Shown: piece after piece, positions 24,371 through 32,481 of the stretch
How the letters are laid out: the number at the start of each line of letters is the position of its first letter
Numbering within the stretch: the stretch's first letter is position 1
NCBI GenBank assembly: GCA_964488355.1
Contig: CAZAUJ010000010.1
Coordinates: 1-64,000, forward strand
Origin: Thermoanaerobaculum sp964488355
Lineage (GTDB): Bacteria > Acidobacteriota > Thermoanaerobaculia > Thermoanaerobaculales > Thermoanaerobaculaceae
Direction: 5' to 3'
Length of the DNA stretch: 64,000 nucleotides
Position numbers and translations under genes: made by a program
Notes under the pieces: model-generated
What the model saw: only the letters and a program-made list of their open reading frames with translations
The model's database searches: none
Told to the model about the DNA's origin: nothing

Positions 24371-26686
24371 ATGCGCAGGCTTTACGTGGGCTTGGCAACC
24401 ATGTGCGTGCTGTTGACTTCCTGTGCCAGCTACCGCTACTCGCGGCAGGCGGAGGAGGCGCTAAAGGCGGAGAACTGGGACGCGGCGGTTTACTACCTGC
24501 TGGAGGCGGTGGCCGCCGATCCGGGAAACATTAGGCTGAAGATGGACCTGCAGCGGGCACGCACGCGCGCCGCCGAGGAGCACTTCCGCCGGGGCATGGG
24601 CTTCAAACAAGCGGGGGAGCTGGCGCGCGCGCGCACGGAGCTGGAGCTGGCGGTGCAGCTGGACCCCACCCATCAGTACGCGGAGGCGGAGCTGGGTAAG
24701 GTGCGCAAGGATCTGGACATCCTGGCCCAGGAGGGAGGGGCGGCCAGGCTGGAGCAAGCCAAGAAGGCGGCACAGGAAATGAAGGTCAAGCCGCCGGTGC
24801 TGCGGCCGGAAACGGCCGAGCCCATGAGCTTGTCCTTCCCCAACCCGGTCAACGTCAAGGACATCTACAACGCCATTGGCAAGGCCTTTGGCTTCAACGT
24901 GCTGTTCGATCCGCGCTTGAAGGACACCAGGATCGCCATCGAGCTGAAAAACGTTACCGCCCGGCAGGCCTTGGACAACGTGGTGCAAGCGGCGCAGCAT
25001 TTCTACAAGGTGCTGGACGAGCGCACCATCATTGTGGCCGAGGACACGCCGCAAAACCGCCGGGATTACGAAGATTTGGTGGTGAAGACCTTTTTCCTCT
25101 CCAACGCGGACGTGAAGGACGTGAACAACATGATCCGCACTCTGATTGACGCTCGCCGGGTGGCCACCAACGAGCAGCTCAACGCCCTGGTGATTCGCGA
25201 CACCGCCGACAAGGTGGCCATTGCCGAGCGCTTGATTGCCGCCAACGACAAGGCCAAGGCGGAGGTGCTGGTGAGCGTGGAGCTGTTGCAGGTGGACTCC
25301 TCCAAGCTACGGGATATCGGCACCAGCCTCTCCACCTACAGCTTTCCCATCACCCTGGACCCCACCCGCATTACCGGCAGTGCCGACAAGACGCGCATCC
25401 CCCTGCCTCGCTTGGACGAGATCACCCGCTCCATGTGGGGTGTGGTGGTGCCCAACGTGACCCTCAACCTCATCAAGTCCGCGGGCCAAGCGGAAACCCT
25501 GGCCCAGCCGGAGCTGCGCATCACCGAGGGGGAAAAGGGCAGCGTGGTCATCGGCGACCGCGTGCCTATCCCCACCACCACCTTCAACACCGCCCAAACG
25601 GTGGGTGGCAACATCGTGCCCATTACCGCCTTTCAGTACCAGGACGTGGGCATCAAGATTTCCGTGGAGCCGCGGGTGCACCACAACAACGAAATCACCC
25701 TCAAGCTGGAGGTGGAGGTTTCCGAGCTGGGGGAGTCGGTGGAGGTGGCCCAGGGCCAGCGCCAGCCCAAGATCGGCACCCGCACCATCAAGTCGGTCAT
25801 TCGCCTGAAGGACGGGGAGACCTCGCTCTTGGCCGGGCTTTTGCGTTACACCAAGCGCGAAAGCCGCTCGGGTTTGCCCTGGCTTTCGGACCTGCCGGTG
25901 GTGGGAGGCCTGTTCCGCTCCACCCAGCATGACTTCAAGAAAACCGACCTCATCCTCACCCTCACGCCTCATATCATCCGCAACCCCGACATCACCGAAG
26001 AGGACCTAGCGCCGCTGTGGGTGGGCACGGAAACCCGCATTTCCATCTTTGGCGCGGCACCGCGGGTACAGGGCCCTAGCGAGCTGGATATCTTCCGCCA
26101 GCGCCTGGCGCAGCCCAGTGAGCCTGCCGAGCAGGAGGGTGAGGAGGAGGCGCCGCCCCCCATGCCCCTGCGCTTCAAAGAGCGCGAAGAAAAGCCGGAC
26201 AACACCAGCACATGGCAACGGGAAAAAGAGCAACACCCGGGGTTGGTGGACGCGTCGGCGGCTGCGGCGGCCACCAGCGAGTTGGAGCTGCCCCAGGTGC
26301 GTTTTTATCCTCAGCGGCAGCCGGTGGTGTTGGGTCAGCAGGGGACGGTGATGGTGGTGCTGGAGGCAGGGGCGGTGGGCGCGGATGCGCCCCTGCACTT
26401 TGCCTACGATCCGGCGCGCCTGGAGGTGGTGCAGGTGGAGGAGGGGCAGGTGAAGACCAGCGAGGGCTGGCAAAGGGTGCAGGTCACCCATACGCCGGTG
26501 TTGGGCTGGCTCACTGCCTCCTTCAAGGGCACCGCTACCGGTACCGCCACCGTGTGCAAGTTGGTGGTCCAACCCAAGGTGGCAGGCGAGTTGCCCCTGC
26601 TCTTTGCCGGGCCGCTGGGGGCGGTGGTGGGTCAGCCAGCCACGGTGGTGGCCGTGCCGCTGGCCGCCACCCGCTTGACTCCTTAG
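24371..26686 (+). CDS. gspD: Outer-membrane secretin (GspD/PulQ type) with TPR and C-terminal cohesin-like domain
   Basis: 771 residues from ATG 24371 (GTG at 24365 overlaps the previous stop and is an alternative). Lipoprotein signal peptide with lipobox LLTSC. Residues about 25-120 hold TPR-like repeats (ALKAENWDAAVYYLLEAVAADPGN). N0/STN and N1 domains follow (FNVLFDPRLKD ... VKTFFLSNADVKDVNNMIRTLI), then the secretin pore (about 385-560) with VPIPTTTF, DVGIKISVEPRV and LLAGLLRYTKRESRSGLPWLSDLPVVGGLF. The last 140 residues (VRFYPQRQPVVLGQQGTVMVVLEAG ... LHFAYDPARLEVVQVEEG) resemble a cohesin domain, unusual on a pore protein. Confidence 0.88.
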   Translation: MRRLYVGLATMCVLLTSCASYRYSRQAEEALKAENWDAAVYYLLEAVAADPGNIRLKMDLQRARTRAAEEHFRRGMGFKQAGELARARTELELAVQLDPTHQYAEAELGKVRKDLDILAQEGGAARLEQAKKAAQEMKVKPPVLRPETAEPMSLSFPNPVNVKDIYNAIGKAFGFNVLFDPRLKDTRIAIELKNVTARQALDNVVQAAQHFYKVLDERTIIVAEDTPQNRRDYEDLVVKTFFLSNADVKDVNNMIRTLIDARRVATNEQLNALVIRDTADKVAIAERLIAANDKAKAEVLVSVELLQVDSSKLRDIGTSLSTYSFPITLDPTRITGSADKTRIPLPRLDEITRSMWGVVVPNVTLNLIKSAGQAETLAQPELRITEGEKGSVVIGDRVPIPTTTFNTAQTVGGNIVPITAFQYQDVGIKISVEPRVHHNNEITLKLEVEVSELGESVEVAQGQRQPKIGTRTIKSVIRLKDGETSLLAGLLRYTKRESRSGLPWLSDLPVVGGLFRSTQHDFKKTDLILTLTPHIIRNPDITEEDLAPLWVGTETRISIFGAAPRVQGPSELDIFRQRLAQPSEPAEQEGEEEAPPPMPLRFKEREEKPDNTSTWQREKEQHPGLVDASAAAAATSELELPQVRFYPQRQPVVLGQQGTVMVVLEAGAVGADAPLHFAYDPARLEVVQVEEGQVKTSEGWQRVQVTHTPVLGWLTASFKGTATGTATVCKLVVQPKVAGELPLLFAGPLGAVVGQPATVVAVPLAATRLTP

Positions 26687-26696
26687 GAGACAGGGA

Positions 26697-27146
26697 ATGA
26701 AAGCGCGCGGCTTCACCCTGGCGGAGCTGGTCATGGTGGCAGCCCTGCTTTCCATCCTGGCGGCGATTGCCGTACCCACCGCGCGCTTTATGACCCGCCG
26801 GGAGCAGGAGGCGGAGCTGCGCTTGGCCCTGCGGCTCATGCGCAACGCCATTGACGAGTACAAGCGCTTAGCCGACCAGGGCATGATCCAGGTAGACCTG
26901 GGCACGGAGGGCTACCCCAAGAGCTTGGAAGAGCTGGTGGAGGGGGTGGAAATCGTGGGGCAAAAAACCAAGCGCAAGTTTCTCCGTCGCATTCCCGTGG
27001 ACCCAATGACCGGCAAGGTGGAGTGGGGGCTGCGTTCCTACCAGGACGAGCCCGACTCCACCACCTGGGGTGGGCAAAACGTATACGACGTTTACTCCCT
27101 GTCCGAGGCTACCGCCTTGGACGGGACCAAGTACAAGGACTGGTAG
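26697..27146 (+). CDS. Pseudopilin (GspG-like), first of three
   Basis: 149 residues. Prepilin start MKARG|FTLAELVMVAALLSILAAIAVP with Gly-1, Phe+1 and Glu+5, so it should be cut and methylated by a prepilin peptidase, which is not in this window. The C-terminal part has RRIPVDPMTGKVEW and YDVYSLSEATALDGTKYKDW, like the calcium-binding end of GspG. GGAGACAGG precedes the ATG. Likely major or near-major pseudopilus subunit of the upstream machine. Confidence 0.88.
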   Translation: MKARGFTLAELVMVAALLSILAAIAVPTARFMTRREQEAELRLALRLMRNAIDEYKRLADQGMIQVDLGTEGYPKSLEELVEGVEIVGQKTKRKFLRRIPVDPMTGKVEWGLRSYQDEPDSTTWGGQNVYDVYSLSEATALDGTKYKDW

Positions 27147-27148
27147 CC

Positions 27149-27550
27149 ATGGAGCGGCAACGGGGCTTTACCCTCATCGAGCTGATCATCGTGGTGACCA
27201 TCATCGGCATCCTGGCTACCATTGCCGTGCCTGCCATGCGCACGGCGCCCATCCGCGCCAAGGAGGCGGCGCTGAAAGCCGACCTGTACACCTTGCGCTC
27301 CTGCATTGACCAGTTCCATGGGGACCGCGGGCGCTGGCCCAGCTCCTTGGATGAGCTGGTGAGCATGGGCTACCTGCGCCGGATCCCCGTGGACCCCATC
27401 ACCGGCTCGGCGGACACCTGGGTGGTGGTGTACGCCGAGGCCACCGGGGAGGAGACGGAGCGGGAGCAGGAGGCAGGACAGGGCATCATTGATGTCCATT
27501 CGGGCGCGGAGGGGGTGGCCTTGGACGGCAGCCGTTACGCCGAGTGGTGA
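27149..27550 (+). CDS. Pseudopilin (GspG-like), second of three
   Basis: 133 residues starting MERQRG|FTLIELIIVVTIIGILATIAVP, an ideal type IV prepilin start with Glu+5. It shares RRIPVDPITGS and the ending GAEGVALDGSRYAEW with the first pseudopilin, so the two are paralogues. It starts two bases after the previous stop; its own stop overlaps the next start. Confidence 0.88.
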   Translation: MERQRGFTLIELIIVVTIIGILATIAVPAMRTAPIRAKEAALKADLYTLRSCIDQFHGDRGRWPSSLDELVSMGYLRRIPVDPITGSADTWVVVYAEATGEETEREQEAGQGIIDVHSGAEGVALDGSRYAEW

Positions 27551-28092
27551 TGAGGGGCCAACGGGGTTTCACCCTGGTGGTGGTGGTCGTGGCCATGGCG
27601 GTCATGGCCATCCTGATGGGGGTGGCGGTGCAAACCGTCACCTTCCAGCGCCAGCGTGAAAAAGAAGAAGAGCTGATCTTCCGGGGGCAGCAGTACGTGG
27701 AGGCCATCCGCTTATTCCGTGCCCGCCAAGGCCGCTTCCCTCTCACCCTCAAGGAGTTGGCAGAAGCCAAACCCCGGGTGCTGCGAAAGGTGTGGACCGA
27801 CCCCTTTACAGGGCAAAACGATTGGGTGCCGGTATTCCTCGGGGAAGAAGGAACGGGGGCACCGGGACTGGGCGTCGGCATTGCCGTCCCTACCCCCGGG
27901 CCTGAAGGCGAGCGAGGCAGCGAGGCGCGGGGGCCCATCGTGGGGGTGCGCTCCCGCTCCTGCCGCGAAGCCATCAAGCTGTATGAGGGGCGCAGTCGGT
28001 ACTGCGACTGGAAGTTCGTGTTCGACCCGCGCAAGCTGCAGCACCCGGGAATGCCAGGTCAGCCGGGTCAGCCACCGCCCAAGTCACCGTGA
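27550..28092 (+). CDS. Pseudopilin, third of three, lacking Glu+5
   Basis: 180 residues from ATG 27550 (overlaps the previous TGA). Prepilin start MRGQRG|FTLVVVVVAMAVMAILMGVAVQT: the usual Glu at +5 is Val. In known T2SS only the tip subunit GspK (and some initiator pilins) lacks it. The body keeps the family motif KVWTDPFTGQNDW and a Cys pair (CREAIKLYEGRSRYC). The proline-rich C-terminus is PGQPGQPPPKSP. A tip or initiator role is inferred from the missing Glu. Confidence 0.82.
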   Translation: MRGQRGFTLVVVVVAMAVMAILMGVAVQTVTFQRQREKEEELIFRGQQYVEAIRLFRARQGRFPLTLKELAEAKPRVLRKVWTDPFTGQNDWVPVFLGEEGTGAPGLGVGIAVPTPGPEGERGSEARGPIVGVRSRSCREAIKLYEGRSRYCDWKFVFDPRKLQHPGMPGQPGQPPPKSP

Positions 28093-30350
28093 GCGTGCCG
28101 CTCAAGCGCCTTGCCCGGCACCGTCGCTGGCTCCAAGGTCTGGGGCTGGTGGTGCTTTGCCTGGCAGCGGTGGGGCTCAGCCGGTCCCAGCTGCGGCCTG
28201 CCGGGAGCTGGGTGAGCGAGCCTCTCACGCTCCGCGGGCCTTCCCCGGCGGTAGCCCCTAGGGAGCTGCTGGGACCGTCCTCGCTCGGCTACTTCGCCTG
28301 GAGCGGAGGCGAGCGGCTACAGCTACTGTTTTCCCAGCTGCGGGCCGGGGACCTGGTCAAGCTCAAGCTGGCGGCCGAGGGTCAACCCTGTTCCCTTGGG
28401 GTGGAGCTGGACGGGCTGGAACTGGCCCAGCTGGCCTTTCCCGCTGATCGCTTCCGCGAGCATCGCCTGCTCATCCCGCGCGAAGGGCGAAGGCTTGTTT
28501 TGCGGCGGCTGAAGCCCTCCTGCACCTTTCACTTCTCCCGCGTGAAAAGGCAGGGCTTTCTGGCCACTACCGGCCGGGGATGGGGGCAAGCGTACTGGGT
28601 CTCACGCCTTATGCCCCCACCACCGAAAGCCCCCTGGTTTTCGGTGGCCTTGCCCGCCCTGCTGGCTCTGGTGGCCAGCGTGTTGGCCGGCGGGCGCCAG
28701 CGCGTGAGTTGGTTTCCCGCAGCCTCCGCTGGCCTTCTGCTGGCGGCCACGGTGGTCGGCTGGCTGCGCGGGGCGCGGTTAGAGTATCCCGCCGAGACCC
28801 TCTGGCTGATTTGGCTCGCGCCGCCTTTGTTGGCGTGGTTGGCCATGGCCCTGGCCTGGGGGGTGGGCCGTAGACGGCAGCTGGCGGCGCGCTGGCTCTG
28901 CGGGTGGTCCCGGCTGGAACCCTTGGGCCGTTTCCTTGGCCGGTGGGCCTCGCGTCCGGTTGCCCCCCGCCCGGTCTTTCTTCTCCTGCTGGCTGGTTAC
29001 GCTCTGTGGCTGGTGGTCAGCCTGCCCGCTTCGCCCATGGAAATCGATGAGGTGAACTTTTATTTGGGCGTGCAGCGGCTGGATGTGGTGCACCACGCCC
29101 CCCATCCCCCTGGCTACCCGGCTTACCTGGCGTTGGCCAAGCTGATTGCTCTGGTAGGCGTGCCGGCCCATAGGGCTGCGGCCTTAGCTTCGGTGCTGGG
29201 GGCGCTCCTGGCCCTCTTGGGCTTGGGGGCGCTCGTGCGACGGGCGGGCGCCCCGGCTTTGGCCTGCGCCTCGGTAGGAGTGGCGGTGGCCTCGCTGCCG
29301 ACTTTTGCCTTTGCTGCCAATTTGGGGCTTTCGGACATGCTGGCCACCGGCCTGGCCCTTTGGGCGCTGGCCGCCTGGTTCCACCTGGACGAGGCGCCCA
29401 GGCCCATTCCGGCAGTGGTGGCCGGACTCGGCACCGCCCTGGCCCTGGCCGCCAGGCCACAAGTCTTGGTGTTGTTCCTGCTGCCGGGGGGACTTGTGAC
29501 CTTGGCCCTCAGCCGTCGCCGGCAGTGGAGCTGGCTTTGGTCTCTGCCCACGGCGGTGCTGGCCAGCGCCCTGTTGTGGTTGCCGTTGGTGCTCGCCACA
29601 GGCTTCGGCGCCTACCTGCGGGTCAGTGCCAGTCTGGCACGCTGGATGAACACCTACGAATACCTGAGCCGCTTCCCGGCTATGGAGCTTTCCCGCTACC
29701 TGGAGGATTGGCTGCTGCGGCCTTTGGGCAGCCGGTCGCTGGCTTGCGCCTTTTGGCTGCTGGTGGCTCTGGGGGGAGTGCGGCTCGTGCGCGCGGGCAG
29801 GGGGCGTTTGGTGGCCTTGGTGGCCAGTGGTGGCCTGGGCTACCTGCTGCTGGCGCCCTGGAGCATGTCGGCGGAAGCCGTCGTGCGCTACGCCTTGCCA
29901 GCCTACGCCCTCCTGAGCGCTTTGCTGGCCGGTCTGGTCCTGGGCCGGGGCCGCCTGCTGGGCGCGGGCCTGTTGGGGTCGTACGCCATAGGGGCTTTTT
30001 CTTGGGTCTTGCCGGCGCTCACGCTGCGCGCTGCGGAGCCCAACCCCCTGTGGGCGGCTCTTACCTGGGTGCGACAGCAGCAGGAACCCCAGGTGGTGTG
30101 GGTGACGCCCGGCGTGGCCCACCACGCACAGGCGCTGGTGGCACCAGCGGGCTTCCAGGTGAGGGTGCTGGACCGGCCCCTGAGCCGCCCGGGCCTTTGG
30201 GTTTTGAGCCCCGCTGCGAGCAACGGGCAGCGGCTGTTTTTGGCTGCCTGGTCCGAGCCCAAGCTGGGGCAGCTGGCGCGCCGTCGCTTTCTGTCCGCGG
30301 GGGTGGTGCGCGTGCTGGAAGCGGGTGAACTCCAGCCGGGTGGGCGCTAG
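28089..30350 (+). CDS. Polytopic membrane glycosyltransferase-like protein (GT39/PMT-like)
   Basis: 753 residues from GTG 28089 (GTGA overlap with the last pseudopilin). Residues 1-165 form one membrane anchor and a beta-rich extracytoplasmic domain. From about 185 on there are some ten hydrophobic helices. The loop SPMEIDEVNFYLGVQRLDVVHHAPHPPGYPAYLALAKL has the acidic pair and HPPGYP motif of GT39/ArnT-type lipid-linked-sugar transferases. Translational coupling to the pseudopilin genes suggests a substrate in this machine, for example O-glycosylation of pseudopilins or exported proteins. That is inference; no acceptor can be read. Confidence 0.65.
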   Translation: MSVPLKRLARHRRWLQGLGLVVLCLAAVGLSRSQLRPAGSWVSEPLTLRGPSPAVAPRELLGPSSLGYFAWSGGERLQLLFSQLRAGDLVKLKLAAEGQPCSLGVELDGLELAQLAFPADRFREHRLLIPREGRRLVLRRLKPSCTFHFSRVKRQGFLATTGRGWGQAYWVSRLMPPPPKAPWFSVALPALLALVASVLAGGRQRVSWFPAASAGLLLAATVVGWLRGARLEYPAETLWLIWLAPPLLAWLAMALAWGVGRRRQLAARWLCGWSRLEPLGRFLGRWASRPVAPRPVFLLLLAGYALWLVVSLPASPMEIDEVNFYLGVQRLDVVHHAPHPPGYPAYLALAKLIALVGVPAHRAAALASVLGALLALLGLGALVRRAGAPALACASVGVAVASLPTFAFAANLGLSDMLATGLALWALAAWFHLDEAPRPIPAVVAGLGTALALAARPQVLVLFLLPGGLVTLALSRRRQWSWLWSLPTAVLASALLWLPLVLATGFGAYLRVSASLARWMNTYEYLSRFPAMELSRYLEDWLLRPLGSRSLACAFWLLVALGGVRLVRAGRGRLVALVASGGLGYLLLAPWSMSAEAVVRYALPAYALLSALLAGLVLGRGRLLGAGLLGSYAIGAFSWVLPALTLRAAEPNPLWAALTWVRQQQEPQVVWVTPGVAHHAQALVAPAGFQVRVLDRPLSRPGLWVLSPAASNGQRLFLAAWSEPKLGQLARRRFLSAGVVRVLEAGELQPGGR

Positions 30351-30353
30351 ACT
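30348..30353 (+). promoter_or_regulatory. Candidate -10 before the response regulator
   Basis: TAGACT, seven bases before the ATG at 30361 and overlapping the stop of the GT39-like gene. Same hexamer and spacing as upstream of waaA. No clear -35. Confidence 0.3.
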
Positions 30354-30360
30354 ACCGCCG

Positions 30361-31038
30361 ATGCGGGTTTTGGTGGTGGAGGACGATGCCAAGACAGCCC
30401 GGTCCCTAAGCCGAGGGCTGCGGGAGGCGGGCTTTCTCGTGGATGTGGTGGTTAGCGCGCAGGAGGGCCTGGCGTACGCCTTGGAGGGCGGGTACGACCT
30501 GCTGCTTTTGGACGTGATGCTGCCTGATCGGGAAGGGTGGTGGGTGCTGGAAGAGCTGCGCCGGTCGGGGGCGAAGGTGCCGGTTATCTGCCTGACAGCG
30601 CGCGATGCAGTCTCCGACCGGGTGCGTGGGTTGGAGCTGGGCGCTGACGACTGCGTGGCCAAGCCCTTTGCTTTTGCCGAGCTTTTGGCCCGGGTGCGGG
30701 CGGTGTTGCGCCGGGGGCCTGAGCTGTTCCCGGAAGTTTATCGGGTAGGCGACCTGGAGGTGGATGTGCGCGCCTGCCGAGCCCGGCGCGCCGGCCAGGA
30801 GCTTGCCCTCACGCCTAAGGAGTTCGCCCTGCTGGCCTTGCTCGCCCGTAGGCCGGAGCAGGTGTTCACCCGGCGCATGATTGCCGCCAAGGTTTGGGAC
30901 ACGACGGGGGAGGTGGATGCCAACGTGGTGGATGTGGCCATTCACAGGTTGCGGGAAAAGGTGGACAAGCCTTTTGCCACGCCCCTCATCCACACCGTCC
31001 GGGGGGTGGGCTATGTCCTCAAGGCCCCACAGAGCTGA
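30361..31038 (+). CDS. OmpR-family response regulator
   Basis: 225 residues. Receiver domain (1-120) with acidic pocket VVEDD, phospho-Asp in LLLDVMLPDREG, Thr in CLTARDA and Lys in CVAKPFAF. Winged-helix domain (about 128-222) with LTPKEFALLALLARRPEQVFTRRMI and VVDVAIHRLREKVD ... IHTVRGVGYVL. Closest in style to CusR/CopR metal-response regulators, but the signal is unknown. Its end overlaps a sensor kinase gene that is broken, so it may now act alone or with another kinase. It lies just upstream of the porin-cytochrome genes. Confidence 0.92.
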   Translation: MRVLVVEDDAKTARSLSRGLREAGFLVDVVVSAQEGLAYALEGGYDLLLLDVMLPDREGWWVLEELRRSGAKVPVICLTARDAVSDRVRGLELGADDCVAKPFAFAELLARVRAVLRRGPELFPEVYRVGDLEVDVRACRARRAGQELALTPKEFALLALLARRPEQVFTRRMIAAKVWDTTGEVDANVVDVAIHRLREKVDKPFATPLIHTVRGVGYVLKAPQS

Positions 31039-32428
31039 AAGCAAGGGCCTTACCCCGCTTTCGCTCACGCTGCGGCTCCTGTTTCTATTTGTTCTGGCGG
31101 TGGCCTTGTTGCTGGCTGCACTCAGCGGGTTTTTTTACGCTCGCCTCAACGCCCACTTGGATGCGGAGCATCGCCACCTCCTGGAGGTGGTGGGCCTGTG
31201 GTTGGCGGGGTTTACCGCCGATGAGCTGGCAGCACGGGCGCAAGGTGAGGGCAGCTGGAAGGAAGAGGGCCACCTCGTAGCTCTAAGCCGTTACGGCTTT
31301 CGCTGGTCCGATCGGCAGGGGCTGTGCGGGCGCAGACGCCCTCTCTGGCGGCCCTAGCCCCCGAGCTCCCTCGGTCGTCGCTGGCGGCGACCCCGTTGCT
31401 GAAAGCCTCTTTGCCGGAAGGCCGGATGGTGCTCCTCCTCCAGCAGCCGCACCCCGAAGGCCAGCTGGTGGTGGTCCTGGATATCACCGAAGACGAGGCG
31501 CTGCTGGCCCAGCTGCGCCGAGGCCTTTGGCTGGCTAGCGTGGCAGCGTTGGCTGCAGCCAGCGCTTCCGGTTTCTGGTTGGTCCGTCAAAGCCTGCGTC
31601 CCTTGACTCAGCTGGCGCAAAGGGTTGCCGACTTGGGGGCAGCAGAGCTGAAGGAAAGGCTTGAGCCCGAAAGCCTTCCGCAGGAGCTGATGCCCTTGAT
31701 AGAAGCGTTCAACCAGCTTCTGGCTAGGCTTGAGAAGGCTTTCCTGGACGTAGCCACCTCCTCGGCCAACTGGCGCACCAGCTGCGCACCCCGCTGGCCA
31801 GGCTGCAAGGCGCGGTGGAGGTGGCTTTGCTCGCTCCCCGCTCGGCCGAGGAGTACAGGCAGGTGCTGCAGTCGGCCTTGGAAGGGCTGCAGGAATGTGC
31901 TCGTCTGGCGGACAAGCTGTTGTTGCTAAGGCGCGCCGACCGCAGCGAGCTGGCTTTGGCTTGCCGAGAATGCTCGCTGGCGGAAGAGGTGGGCAAGGTG
32001 GTCGAGCTCTACCGTGCTTTGGCCGAGTCCCAAGGTGTGACCTTGGTCATGGAGGGCAGCGCGCGGGCCTGGGTGGACCCTCAGCTGGTGCAGCAAGCGG
32101 TGGCCAACCTGCTGGCCAACGCCCTCAGGGCCGCCCCAGAAGGGGTGGTGCGGGTTGTGCTGGCGGAGGATTCAGCGGTTGCTCGCATTACCGTGAGCGA
32201 CAACGGGTGCGGCATGGACCCGCAGCTGGCTGCCGCCTTTGCTGGAAGCGGGCTCCCGTGGAGCCGACCGCAGCCCAGGGTCACGGGTTGGGCCTCGCGG
32301 TGGTGCGGGCCATTGTGCGGGCCCACGGGGGCGAGCTGGAAATAACGAGCCAGCCGGGGCGCGGCACCTCGGTGACGTTGTCCTTTCCGAGGCTGCGAAC
32401 ACGTGTACAAAACGTCACAAAAAAGTAA
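31013..32428 (+). pseudogene. Sensor histidine kinase broken by three frameshifts
   Basis: Starts ATG 31013, overlapping the response regulator. Frame 2 gives a membrane helix (LRLLFLFVLAVALLLAALSGFFYARL) and sensor part up to about 31320. The reading then continues in another frame (RAQTPSLAALAPELPRS, second helix, HAMP) to about 31768, then in the third frame with the H-box AHQLRTPLARL, N-box and VSDNGCGMDP, and after about 32240 returns to the first frame for GHGLGLAVVRAIVRAHGGELEITS and the stop at 32428. Each change fits loss of one base. All kinase motifs survive in pieces, so decay (or sequence error) is recent. Confidence 0.82.
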
Positions 32429-32481
32429 TTGAATTGTAAGAAACCGGCGTTACCTTGAGCCCTGGGGAGGACTAAGGCCCC

